Positions 5,902 to 12,892 of a stretch of DNA of 12,892 nucleotides are shown in pieces. Numbering within the stretch: the first letter of the stretch is position 1; each line of letters opens with the position of its first letter. The translations under genes were made by a program, and so were the position numbers. The DNA is from Pseudomonadota bacterium. Lineage in GTDB: Bacteria; Myxococcota; Myxococcia; Myxococcales; Myxococcaceae. The notes beneath the pieces were generated by a model. That model was given only the letters and a program-made list of their open reading frames with translations, was not told the origin of the DNA and made no database searches. The stretch lies in NCBI GenBank assembly GCA_023424585.1, contig JAFADT010000145.1, forward strand, positions 1-12,892. Reading direction: 5' to 3'.

Positions 5902-7350
5902 ATGGGCGCACGTGCGCAATCCCTGAAGCTCTACGAGCGTGTCGCGGAGCGGCTGAAGGACGCCATCGCCGCGGGTACGCTCCGTCCGGGGGAGCGGCTG
6001 CCCTCCGTGCGCCAGTTGAGCGCGCGCGAGCGGGTGAGCGTCTCCACCGTGCTCCAGGCCTACCTCCAGCTGGAGTCGCAGGGGCTCATCGAGACGCGGC
6101 CCCAGTCCGGCCACTACGTGCGGGAACGCGAGCGGCTCCGGCTCGCCGAGCCCCCGGTGTCCCGGCCGCCGGCCTCCGCGACGCCGGTCACCGTCAGCGA
6201 CCTGGTGTCGCATCTGTACCGGTCGTCCCGCGAGCCGCGCATGGTGCAGCTGGGCACCGCGTGGCCGGCGCCGGAGCTGCTCCCCACCCAGCGCCTGTCT
6301 CGGGAGCTGGGGCTGCTCGCGCGGGAGCAGCAGGCCGAGGGCGTGATGTACGACGTGCCTCCCGGCTCGAAGCGGCTCCGGCAGCAGCTGGCGAAGCGTT
6401 CGCTGGAGTGGGGCTGCGCGCTGGGCGCGGATGACTTCGTCACCACCAGCGGAGCCGCGGAGGCGGTGCACCTGTGCCTCGTCGCGGCCGCGCGCAAGGG
6501 TGACACCATCGCCATCGAGTCTCCGGCCTATTACGGCACGCTGCTCGCCATCGAGTCGCTGGGGCTCAAGGCGCTGGAGATTCCCTGTCACCCCCGGCAT
6601 GGCATGGAGCTGGACGCGCTGGAGGCCGCGCTCGCGCGGCGGCGCGTGGCCGCGGTGCTGGTGGTCCCCAGCTTCAGCAACCCGGTGGGCAGCTGCATGC
6701 CGGAGGACCACCGTCGGCGGCTGGTGGAGCTGGTGACCGCGCACGACGTGCCGCTCATCGAGGACGACATCTACGGTGACCTGCACTTCGGTCCGGAGCG
6801 TCCTCGCCCGTGCAAGGCCTTCGACACGCGCGGCCAGGTGCTGCTGTGCGGTTCATTCTCCAAGACCCTCGCCCCGGGCTTCCGCGTGGGCTACGTGGCC
6901 CCGGGCCGGTTCCGGGAGCGCGTGGAGCTGCTCAAGTTCGCGCACACCGTGGCGTCGCCGCTGCTGACCCAGGAGGCGGTCGCGCGCTTCCTGGAGAGCG
7001 GCGGCTATGACAGACACCTGCGCGCCCTGCGCCGCAACCTCGCCTCGCAGGTGGAGCACGTGGCCCACGCCGTCGCCGAGCACTTCCCCCAGGGGACGTG
7101 CGTGGCCCTGCCGTCCGGAGGGCTGCTGCTCTGGGTGCAGCTGCCGCCCTCGGTGGATGCCCACGCGCTCAACGCGCGCGCCCTGGAGGTGGGCATCAGC
7201 ATCGCGCCCGGGTCCATCTTCTCCGCGCGACCGGGCTCCTACCGGAATTACATCCGCCTGAGCTGTGGCCAGCCTTGGACGCCGCGCATCGAGGCCGCCG
7301 TCGCCACGCTGGGGAACCTCGCGTCCGGCCTGGCTAGCGCGTCGCGATGA
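5902..7350 (+). CDS. MocR-family transcriptional regulator (GntR HTH fused to class-I aminotransferase fold)
   Basis: PLP-dependent regulator, 482 aa. Residues about 10-75 are a GntR winged helix-turn-helix ([13 protein letters not shown], then [24 protein letters not shown], then [13 protein letters not shown]). After a Pro-rich linker (about 77-100) comes an aminotransferase fold. Its PLP-site residues are Asn260 in SFSNPVG, Asp288 and Tyr291 in EDDIYGDL, Lys321 in [14 protein letters not shown] (the Schiff-base lysine) and Arg452 in YIRLSCGQ. All key residues are present, so it should bind PLP and sense an amino acid or amine. The ATG follows AGGAGG with an 8-nt gap. It is divergent from DUF2917 and the sulfur amino-acid importer. 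MocR proteins often control a neighbouring divergent gene, so DUF2917 and possibly metNIQ are likely targets; the effector is unknown. Confidence 0.93.
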   Translation: MGARAQSLKLYERVAERLKDAIAAGTLRPGERLPSVRQLSARERVSVSTVLQAYLQLESQGLIETRPQSGHYVRERERLRLAEPPVSRPPASATPVTVSDLVSHLYRSSREPRMVQLGTAWPAPELLPTQRLSRELGLLAREQQAEGVMYDVPPGSKRLRQQLAKRSLEWGCALGADDFVTTSGAAEAVHLCLVAAARKGDTIAIESPAYYGTLLAIESLGLKALEIPCHPRHGMELDALEAALARRRVAAVLVVPSFSNPVGSCMPEDHRRRLVELVTAHDVPLIEDDIYGDLHFGPERPRPCKAFDTRGQVLLCGSFSKTLAPGFRVGYVAPGRFRERVELLKFAHTVASPLLTQEAVARFLESGGYDRHLRALRRNLASQVEHVAHAVAEHFPQGTCVALPSGGLLLWVQLPPSVDAHALNARALEVGISIAPGSIFSARPGSYRNYIRLSCGQPWTPRIEAAVATLGNLASGLASASR

Positions 7351-8104
7351 GGAACAGCCGGGGGAAGGGCAGCAGGACCGTCCCGTCGGGCAGGGTCGGG
7401 TAGGCCCGCGCAATCCCTGCCTGATAGCGGGTGAGGAAGTCTGTCTTCTCGGCCGCGTCGAGCGGCTCCAGGAAGGGCCGGAGCCCCGAGCCCTTGAACC
7501 ACTCCACCACCGCCCCGGCGCCTCCGGCCAGCGGGTGGAAGTAGGTGGTGCGCCAGAGGTCCACCGTGGCCCCGGCCTCGCGCAGCACGCGGAAGTACCA
7601 GTCGGCGTCATGGCGGACGGTGCGGGCGCTCGCGGCGCCCTCCAGCTTGTCCGCCCAGGGCCCCGCGCTGGCGGTCTCGCGCATCAGCCGGTGTGAGGGC
7701 TCCTCCAGGTTGTCGGGCATCTGCACGGCGAGGCTTCCGCCTCGCGCCAGCCTCTGGAGGAGCGCGGGCAGCAGGGTGGCGTGGTCGGGCACCCATTGGA
7801 GCACCGCGTTCGCCAGGATGACGTCGTAGGGGCCCGGGTCGCTCCAGGTCGCGATGTCGCCCAGGTCGAACCGGACGTCCGGCAGACGCTTGCGCGCCGC
7901 GTTGAGCATGTCCGGTGAGCTGTCCGTTCCGATGATGGTGGCCGTGGGAAAGCGGGCGCGCAGCAGCTCCGTGGAGTTGCCGGGGCCGCAGCCGAGGTCC
8001 GCCGCGCGCCTCACGTCAGCCGTGGGAAGCCGCGCGAGCAGGTCCCGGATGGGGCGGTTCCGCTCGTCCTCGAAGCGCGTGTACTGCGCCGCTGACCAGT
8101 CCAT
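7334..8104 (-). CDS. tam: Trans-aconitate 2-methyltransferase
   Basis: SAM-dependent methyltransferase that methylates trans-aconitate, an off-pathway isomer that inhibits the citric acid cycle. The 256-aa product tracks the E. coli Tam protein along its length. It starts [18 protein letters not shown], has the SAM motif [10 protein letters not shown] (36-45), then [39 protein letters not shown], and ends [13 protein letters not shown]. An ATG two codons upstream (8110) abuts the ribosome site GGGAG with no gap, whereas the ATG at 8104 is 6 nt from it, so 8104 is preferred. Its last 17 nt overlap the end of the MocR gene tail to tail. Use of SAM is a loose link to the methionine-type importer nearby, but no shared control is visible. 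Confidence 0.95.
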   Translation of the reverse strand: MDWSAAQYTRFEDERNRPIRDLLARLPTADVRRAADLGCGPGNSTELLRARFPTATIIGTDSSPDMLNAARKRLPDVRFDLGDIATWSDPGPYDVILANAVLQWVPDHATLLPALLQRLARGGSLAVQMPDNLEEPSHRLMRETASAGPWADKLEGAASARTVRHDADWYFRVLREAGATVDLWRTTYFHPLAGGAGAVVEWFKGSGLRPFLEPLDAAEKTDFLTRYQAGIARAYPTLPDGTVLLPFPRLFLIATR

Positions 8105-8134
8105 GGGCATCTCCCTTTTTCAGGAACCTACCGC

Positions 8135-8162
8135 GTCATGGCGGTGTCATGGATTGTCCATG
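8135..8162. promoter_or_regulatory. Repeated GTCATGG motif and inverted repeat upstream of tam
   Basis: GTCATGG occurs at 8135-8141 and 8146-8152. The second copy is part of a perfect inverted repeat CATGGA-TTG-TCCATG (8148-8162). These lie 30-58 bp upstream of the tam start and 50-77 bp upstream of the VIT/VWA gene, a position suited to an operator. The binding protein is unknown. Confidence 0.4.
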
Positions 8163-8189
8163 TCCTGGCGGCATGCCGCCTGCCAGGAC
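8162..8189. promoter_or_regulatory. Nested palindromes upstream of the VIT/VWA lipoprotein gene
   Basis: A perfect 14-bp palindrome GGCGGCATGCCGCC (8167-8180) is nested in an 8-bp inverted repeat GTCCTGGC/GCCAGGAC (8162-8169 and 8182-8189) whose centre is shifted by 2 bp. It is 22 nt before the ATG at 8212. It could be an operator or, if transcribed, a 5' hairpin. No T-tract follows in either direction, so an intrinsic terminator is unlikely. Confidence 0.45.
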
Positions 8190-8211
8190 CGGATGGGTTA
8201 GCGTTCCAATC

Positions 8212-11200
8212 ATGCGCCTCCTTCGTGCTTCCGCCGTCGTGTTGCTGATGGGGTTCCTCGCCTCGGGATGCAAGCGGGACGCGGACGTGGCCCCGCCCGG
8301 GCCCGCCGCTCCGCGCGCCGCGCCAGCGCCCTTCATCCAGGCGGGACTGGCGGCCCCCGTCACCGCCGCGGGACAGCCGGACACGGGCGAGGTGGACCTC
8401 GCGGCGCTGCGCGACTCCGTGGCGGACCCGAAGGTGGTCTCGGAGGCGGAGGTGGAGGCGCTCTCTCCGAGGCGTGGACGCTCGCCGGACGCGCCCACGG
8501 CCATGGCACCTCCACCGAGCCCGAGCCCCGCCGAGGCGCCCGGCCTGGGCGAGCCGGAGGTCCTGGATTCCATGGGGAGGGAGGACCTGGCGCTCGTCGA
8601 GGCGCATCAACGCGCGGAGGAGCGTGCACGGTCCGCCACCGCGGCCGCCGAGCGCGCGCACGCCGAGCTGGACGCGGATGGCGTGGAGGGCGGTGTCGTC
8701 GGGGGCCAGCTCGGGGTGCCGGCGCCCTCGGCCGCGCCTCGTGTCCTGGAGCAACGACGGGAGGCCATCATCCAGATCATCAAGGGCAGCGGCGGGGGCG
8801 GCGCGGGCGCCAGCTCCACCGGGCGGGGCCTGGGCGCCGCGCCCGCGAAGAAGCAGGCCGCCAGGGCGGATGACGCCCCGAAGCCCGTGCTCCCTCGCGT
8901 GGAGGCCGCGCCTCGCGCCGCGAAGGTCCTGGTGATGGGCGAGGACGGCCGCTACCAGCCCCTCAAGGCCCGCGCCGTCCGCGTCGTCACGTACATCCAG
9001 GGCTCCCGCGCGCGGACCGTGGTCGACCACCTGTTCGAGAACGACTCCGGCCGCAGCCTCGAAGGGACGTTCTACTACCCGCTCCCCGGCGGCGCGACGG
9101 TGGCGGGCTTCGCGCTGTACTCGGGAGCGGTGGCGGTGGACACGCCCTCGCTGTTCCAGTCGTCGGACCTGCTGCCGCCCCTGGGCGATGCATCGGCGGA
9201 GTCGGAGCGGCTCGCGGCCGCCGCGCCTCCCGCGGCCCGTGGCGCGAAGCGCTCCTGGGGCGACATCCAGGAGGCCCGCGTCGTCGAGCAGAAGCGCGCG
9301 CGGGAGGTGTACGAGGACGTCGTGCGCCGCAACGTGGACCCCGCGCTGCTGGAGTGGTCCGGCGCGTCCACCTTCAGCGCCCGCGTCTTCCCCCTGCCGC
9401 CGAAGTCGCTCAAGCGCGTGGTCATCGCGTATGAGCAGACGCTCCTCTTCGACGGGACGCGCCTGCGCTACACGTGGCCGCTGCCCCCGGACGCGGGCAA
9501 GGAGCTGCGCGTCAGCGCTCGCGTCCACGTCGACCCCCGTCAGGCCGTGGAGGTCGCGGTGCAGCCGGAGACGGGCGCGAAGGCGCGCAAGGTGGACGCC
9601 TGGGAGGTGTATGACTTCCCGAAGCTCACGGGGGATGGGGCGCTGGGCGTGGCGCTGAAGCCTCGCGGCGAGGACGCGGACGTGCTGGTGGGCTCGGACG
9701 ACGCGGGGCTTCCGGGCCGCGCCTTCCACGCGCGGGTGCGGCTGCCGGAGCGGCTCACCTCCGGCGCGGAGGGGCCTCCCACGGGCCGCGCGGTGCTGGT
9801 GGTGGACACCTCGCTGTCCGCCGAGGACGGCAACGCCTGGGCCATCCAGGCGGCCACGCTGCGCGCCCTCCTGGAGAAGGACGCGACGCTGAAGGAGTAC
9901 GCGGTGCTCCTCTTCGACGTGCGGCCACGCTGGCTGCACGGGCCCGGCTTCCGCCCCAACGACGCGGCGCACCGCCAGGAGAGCTTCGCGGAGCTGGAGC
10001 ACGTCTTCCTGGAGGGCGCGTCCCATGTGGACGGCGCGATGGAGGAGCTGGACCGGGCCGCGCTCGAGTGGCTCAAGCCCGCCGCCTCCGGGGAGCGCGT
10101 GACGGCCTTCCTGCTCTCCGACGGCAACATCACCTGGGGACAGAGCCGGGTGGACGCGCTCCTCTCCCGGCACCCGTGCGTGGAGTCCCTGCGCTGGGTG
10201 ACGTATCGCTTCGGCGAGGCGGCGGTGAACACGGAGCTCTTCGACGCGCTGGCCCGCTCCAGCGGCGGGCGGGTCGTGAGCGTCCTGTCCGCGGCGGAGG
10301 TGGACGCCGCGGCGAAGGCGCACCGCGCGGCGTCCGTGGTGCTGTCCCGCGTGTCGGTGGCGGGCGCGGACGTGAAGGACCTGGTGGTTGCGGGCCGGCC
10401 CCGGCTCGTCTTCCCCGGGCAGGAGTTGCAGGTGGCGGGCCGGCTGCCCGGCAAGGGCGACGCGGTGCTGGAGGTGGTGACCCAGGCGGGCACCGGGCCC
10501 GAGCGCACGCTGCGCATCCCCCTGCCCCTGGAGGTGGACAGCGCGTTCGCGCCGCGGGCGTGGGCGGAGCTCTTCGTGTCCCGGCTGGTGTCCCTGGATG
10601 ACGAGCGGTTGGACCGGATGGTGGTGGCGCTCAGCCAGCACTACCGGCTGGCCAACGCCCGCGCGTCCATGCTCGTGCTGGAGTCCGAGGGCGATTACAC
10701 GCGCTACGCCGTCCGCGACGAGCAGGTGGACCTGGAGAACCTGGAGTCGCTGCGGCGCCGGGAGGAGGACCAGCGCCGCGACAAGCTCCTGGGCCTCGCG
10801 CTGGACGACGTGCCCGCCGAGGGGCGCGCGGTGGTGGCCCGGCTCGCCGAGCAGAAGGGGCTGCCCGCGCTCCTGCGGCGTCAGCCGCTGCGGGACGCGC
10901 CGTATGCGGGCGGAGACGAGCGGCTCCAGGCGGAGCTGGCCTACCGCAAGGCGCGGCGGGAGAACCGCGACGACGTGATGATCTACGAGGCCGTGGCTCG
11001 CAGGCGCGCCTTCTCCGGCGACACCTGGGGCGCGGTGCGGGCGCTGTCGTCGCCCGTGGAGCTGCGGCCCCGCGACGCGGAGGCGCTGCGGCTGGTGGGC
11101 TATGGCCTGCTGGCGCTGGGGCAGTACCCGGCGGCGGCGGAGCTCTTCGAGCACGTGCGCCTCAACCGCCCCTTCGAGGCGCAGGCCTTCCTGGAGGAGG

Positions 11201-11850
11201 CGCTCGCGCTGGACGCGTCCGGCCGCTATTCCGAGGCGGCCCGGAACTATGAAATCGTCCTGGCGCGCCCCTGGAAGCGGCACGCCGAGGAGCTGCGGAC
11301 GGTGGCGAGCTTCCACTACGCCCGGATGCTGGCGGGGCTGGAGCGGCAGTCGCGGCTCGCGGAGGTCGCCCCGGTGCTCCGGGCGCGCCGCGCGGGACTT
11401 CGAGGGCTCGACGGTGCGCCGGTGTTCGCGGACGCGCAGCCCATCGACTACCAGCTCACCACGCACTGGAACTCGGACAGCACGGACATCGACCTGTGGG
11501 TCATCGAGCCGGATGGCGAGAAGTGCTTCTACCAGCACAAGGAGACGTCCCTGGGCGGGCGGCTGTACTGGGACATCACGGATGGCCTGGGGCCGGAGCT
11601 GTACCACGCGCGCAAGGTGGCGCCGGGGCCGTACCACGTGCTGGTGCACTACTACGGCAACCGCTCGGCGCGGGACGTGGTGCCCACGGCGCTGCTGCTC
11701 GTGAGCGACCGGAACGTCTTCACCGCCGAGGACATGGCCCAGCGGCGCTTCCAGGTGCGCATCCTGCCCAAGGCGAATGCGCTCCTGTTGTTGCGACGCG
11801 AGGAGCTGGTGGCGGCGAAGGACCGCGTGTCCGCGCAGCCCTCGCCGTGA
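8212..11850 (+). CDS. VIT and VWA domain lipoprotein with TPR-like region and C-terminal DUF2135, 1212 aa
   Basis: Large predicted lipoprotein resembling inter-alpha-trypsin inhibitor heavy chains in domain order. The signal [20 protein letters not shown] ends at Cys20; Lys21 follows. Residues 21-240 are Ala/Pro-rich, with a short helical stretch near 124-150 and a Gly-rich patch. A VIT domain spans about 242-425 ([20 protein letters not shown], then [20 protein letters not shown]). A VWA domain follows from about 522 to 700, with MIDAS D532-T-S534-L-S536, Ser604 where Thr is usual, and D637 in LLSDGN, so metal binding is plausible. Residues about 920-1050 look TPR-like ([20 protein letters not shown]). 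A DUF2135 (YfaP-like) domain lies at about 1084-1165 ([20 protein letters not shown], then [12 protein letters not shown]). The ATG at 8212 is used because it begins the signal peptide; the frame is open from 8149. No good ribosome site is seen, so it may be leaderless. Role unknown: adhesion or envelope-protein interaction is inference. Confidence 0.9.
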   Translation: MRLLRASAVVLLMGFLASGCKRDADVAPPGPAAPRAAPAPFIQAGLAAPVTAAGQPDTGEVDLAALRDSVADPKVVSEAEVEALSPRRGRSPDAPTAMAPPPSPSPAEAPGLGEPEVLDSMGREDLALVEAHQRAEERARSATAAAERAHAELDADGVEGGVVGGQLGVPAPSAAPRVLEQRREAIIQIIKGSGGGGAGASSTGRGLGAAPAKKQAARADDAPKPVLPRVEAAPRAAKVLVMGEDGRYQPLKARAVRVVTYIQGSRARTVVDHLFENDSGRSLEGTFYYPLPGGATVAGFALYSGAVAVDTPSLFQSSDLLPPLGDASAESERLAAAAPPAARGAKRSWGDIQEARVVEQKRAREVYEDVVRRNVDPALLEWSGASTFSARVFPLPPKSLKRVVIAYEQTLLFDGTRLRYTWPLPPDAGKELRVSARVHVDPRQAVEVAVQPETGAKARKVDAWEVYDFPKLTGDGALGVALKPRGEDADVLVGSDDAGLPGRAFHARVRLPERLTSGAEGPPTGRAVLVVDTSLSAEDGNAWAIQAATLRALLEKDATLKEYAVLLFDVRPRWLHGPGFRPNDAAHRQESFAELEHVFLEGASHVDGAMEELDRAALEWLKPAASGERVTAFLLSDGNITWGQSRVDALLSRHPCVESLRWVTYRFGEAAVNTELFDALARSSGGRVVSVLSAAEVDAAAKAHRAASVVLSRVSVAGADVKDLVVAGRPRLVFPGQELQVAGRLPGKGDAVLEVVTQAGTGPERTLRIPLPLEVDSAFAPRAWAELFVSRLVSLDDERLDRMVVALSQHYRLANARASMLVLESEGDYTRYAVRDEQVDLENLESLRRREEDQRRDKLLGLALDDVPAEGRAVVARLAEQKGLPALLRRQPLRDAPYAGGDERLQAELAYRKARRENRDDVMIYEAVARRRAFSGDTWGAVRALSSPVELRPRDAEALRLVGYGLLALGQYPAAAELFEHVRLNRPFEAQAFLEEALALDASGRYSEAARNYEIVLARPWKRHAEELRTVASFHYARMLAGLERQSRLAEVAPVLRARRAGLRGLDGAPVFADAQPIDYQLTTHWNSDSTDIDLWVIEPDGEKCFYQHKETSLGGRLYWDITDGLGPELYHARKVAPGPYHVLVHYYGNRSARDVVPTALLLVSDRNVFTAEDMAQRRFQVRILPKANALLLLRREELVAAKDRVSAQPSP

Positions 11851-11875
11851 AGCCTGCTCGCGAGGGGCGACGCGC

Positions 11876-12754
11876 TCAAGGGCAGCCGGAGCTGACCTCG
11901 AGCGCGTCGTAAGCCATCCAGCCGTTGCGGCGGGTGCCGGTGGCGGCGATGACGTAGCCATAGATGAACTTCATGGTGCCGGACTGCTGGCGGTAGCGCC
12001 CCGCGCTGTCCTTCACCCAGAGCGGGATGTCGATGGAGGGCGCGCCCGAGTTCGTCGGCACGTCCAGGCGCTGGAACTTCGTGCCTGCGGGGAAGTGGTC
12101 CACCGCGACGCCGCCCAGGCCGAAGCCCGGCACGTTGAAGGTGAGGTTCGCCGAGCGCAGGCCGTTGGCGCGCACGAGCGGCAGGTAGTCGCCCGCGCGC
12201 TCGTTGGCCGACGTCGTGTCATAGACGACCTTCTTCACCTCGAGGGCGGGGTCATGCGAGTTACGCACGGCGTAGCACGCCATCTTGCTCAGGCCGGAGC
12301 CCAGCGCGGAGACATGGCCGACCTTCTCCTCGAAGGACGTGCGTCCCAGGATGGCGGACATGGGCAGCCAGCCGGAGCTGGAGTTGGACGTCGACGTCGC
12401 GAACGCATGCAGCTCTCCGGCGAACGTGCGCGTCTGGCCGAAGTTGAAGAGGGAGCGCGTCCGCGTGGACGTGCCCACCACCGTGCCGTTGCCATCGCGA
12501 ATGGGCACGCCGGTGGTGATGCCCCAGGTGTCATCGTCGTCTGGGTCGTTGGTCTGCACGCGGTTGCCGCCGGAGGGGCGCAGCTTGCAGTTGTAAGGGC
12601 TCTCCTCGCACACCGTCCCATTCACGCCGGAGAAGGCCGCCTGCCGCGTGGTGGCCACGGCATCCTCCGTGACCGCGTCACCCTCGAAGGCCTCGCCGCC
12701 ACAGGCGACGGAGGCCAGCACGACCGTGCACAACACTGGCTTTGGGATGTTCAT
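11876..12754 (-). CDS. Secreted or lipid-anchored protein of unknown function, 292 aa
   Basis: I do not recognise a named family. The N-terminus MNIPKPVLCTVVLASVACGG is a signal peptide; Cys18 could be lipidated, though SVAC is a poor lipobox. The mature part is rich in Gly, Ser, Thr and Asn. It opens with VCEESPYNCKLRPSGGNRV and an acidic DPDDDD stretch, then TWGITTGVPIRDGNGTVVG, FNFGQTRTFAGELHAFAT and SGWLPMSAI, a pattern reminiscent of bacterial SH3-like surface domains. The second half has KMACYAVRNSHDP, GFGLGGVAVDHFPAGTKFQRLDV, VKDSAGRYRQQSGTMKFIYG and ends EVSSGCP. Cysteines at about 49, 56, 159 and near the C-terminus could form disulfides outside the cytoplasm. The ATG at 12754 has no visible ribosome site. 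It ends 25 bp from the convergent VIT/VWA gene. Confidence 0.8.
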   Translation of the reverse strand: MNIPKPVLCTVVLASVACGGEAFEGDAVTEDAVATTRQAAFSGVNGTVCEESPYNCKLRPSGGNRVQTNDPDDDDTWGITTGVPIRDGNGTVVGTSTRTRSLFNFGQTRTFAGELHAFATSTSNSSSGWLPMSAILGRTSFEEKVGHVSALGSGLSKMACYAVRNSHDPALEVKKVVYDTTSANERAGDYLPLVRANGLRSANLTFNVPGFGLGGVAVDHFPAGTKFQRLDVPTNSGAPSIDIPLWVKDSAGRYRQQSGTMKFIYGYVIAATGTRRNGWMAYDALEVSSGCP

Positions 12755-12761
12755 GGTAAAA

Positions 12762-12791
12762 ATGGAAAACTGATTTTGCTTGATTTGTCAA
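12762..12791 (-). promoter_or_regulatory. Probable promoter of the 292-aa secreted protein gene
   Basis: A perfect TTGACA (12791-12786, minus strand) is followed after 18 nt by TTCCAT (12767-12762), a weak -10 in an AT-rich stretch. Only 7 nt separate that hexamer from the ATG at 12754, and no ribosome site exists, so the transcript would be leaderless. Confidence 0.5.
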
Positions 12792-12810
12792 ATGGCGCAT
12801 GGGTGCCATT
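12791..12810. promoter_or_regulatory. Inverted repeat abutting the -35 of the secreted protein gene
   Basis: AATGGC (12791-12796) and GCCATT (12805-12810) form a perfect 6-bp inverted repeat with an 8-nt centre, touching the TTGACA element. The position suits an activator or repressor site. A separate 8-bp palindrome, CCAGCTGG (12812-12819), follows. No regulator can be named. Confidence 0.35.
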
Positions 12811-12874
12811 GCCAGCTGGGCGTCATTGGTGGGGAGGGATTCACGTCTGGTGTCAGGTGCCCCTGCGGTCGCGT

Positions 12875-12892
12875 TATGCTCCGGACATGTCC
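12875..12892 (+). promoter_or_regulatory. Possible leaderless start of a downstream gene at the window edge
   Basis: TATGCT (12875-12880) matches four of six -10 bases and lies 6 nt before an ATG at 12887 that reads Met-Ser before the window ends. No ribosome site is visible. This would be a leaderless start of a rightward gene divergent from the 292-aa secreted protein. Only two codons are visible, so it is tentative. Confidence 0.25.

Noticed and set aside
8128..11961. A 1277-codon open frame on the minus strand across the VIT/VWA gene
   Set aside because: Its product is Arg/His/Ala/Leu-rich with no domain, while the plus strand encodes recognisable VIT, VWA and DUF2135 domains. It is an effect of high GC3 on the antisense strand.
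1..12892. CRISPR arrays, tRNA/rRNA genes, insertion sequences, prophage or toxin-antitoxin genes
   Set aside because: No regularly spaced repeats, cloverleaf sequences, transposase motifs or terminal repeats were recognised by eye.

Overview
The window is very GC-rich with strong GC3 bias (long open frames on the antisense strand of every gene). It carries lipoproteins with lipobox signals, a VIT/VWA/DUF2135 giant lipoprotein, a lipoprotein-type subtilase and an unrecognised secreted protein. This mix fits a Myxococcota chromosome (Myxococcus/Corallococcus type). That assignment is inference from composition and gene content; no marker gene is present.

Layout. 1-641 (-): 5' part of a secreted subtilisin-like protease, running off the left edge. 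642-849: divergent promoter region. 850-2529 (+): class-3 (GHSLGG) lipase-like protein. 2560-5716 (-): the most interesting block, read right to left as a DUF2917 gene, then a 28-codon leader ORF with the core TCCHGMCCR, an intrinsic terminator, and the metN-metI-metQ sulfur amino-acid (methionine-type) ABC importer. 5717-5901: divergent control region with three related half-sites. 5902-7350 (+): MocR-type regulator (GntR HTH fused to an aminotransferase fold). 7334-8104 (-): trans-aconitate 2-methyltransferase, tail-overlapping the MocR gene. 8105-8211: short divergent region full of palindromes. 8212-11850 (+): 1212-aa VIT + VWA + TPR-like + DUF2135 lipoprotein. 11876-12754 (-): secreted protein of unknown function. 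12755-12892: promoter region, with a possible next gene starting at 12887.

How it works together. The transporter genes are tightly packed (8-nt overlap, then a 5-nt gap) and sit behind a transcription terminator. Just before that terminator is a tiny ORF with two Cys-Cys pairs flanking a Met codon. Its start codon overlaps the stop codon of the DUF2917 gene (TGATG). This is the architecture of ribosome-mediated attenuation: a ribosome stalled for charged Cys-tRNA (perhaps Met-tRNA) would allow read-through into metNIQ. Neither the leader nor the terminator is an ordinary gene call, and this is the candidate undescribed system here. The divergent MocR regulator and its half-sites probably add a second, promoter-level control on DUF2917 and perhaps on the whole block.

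No RNA genes, CRISPR arrays, insertion sequences or phage genes were seen. No gene-free stretch exceeds 300 bases; the longest is about 190-210 bases.
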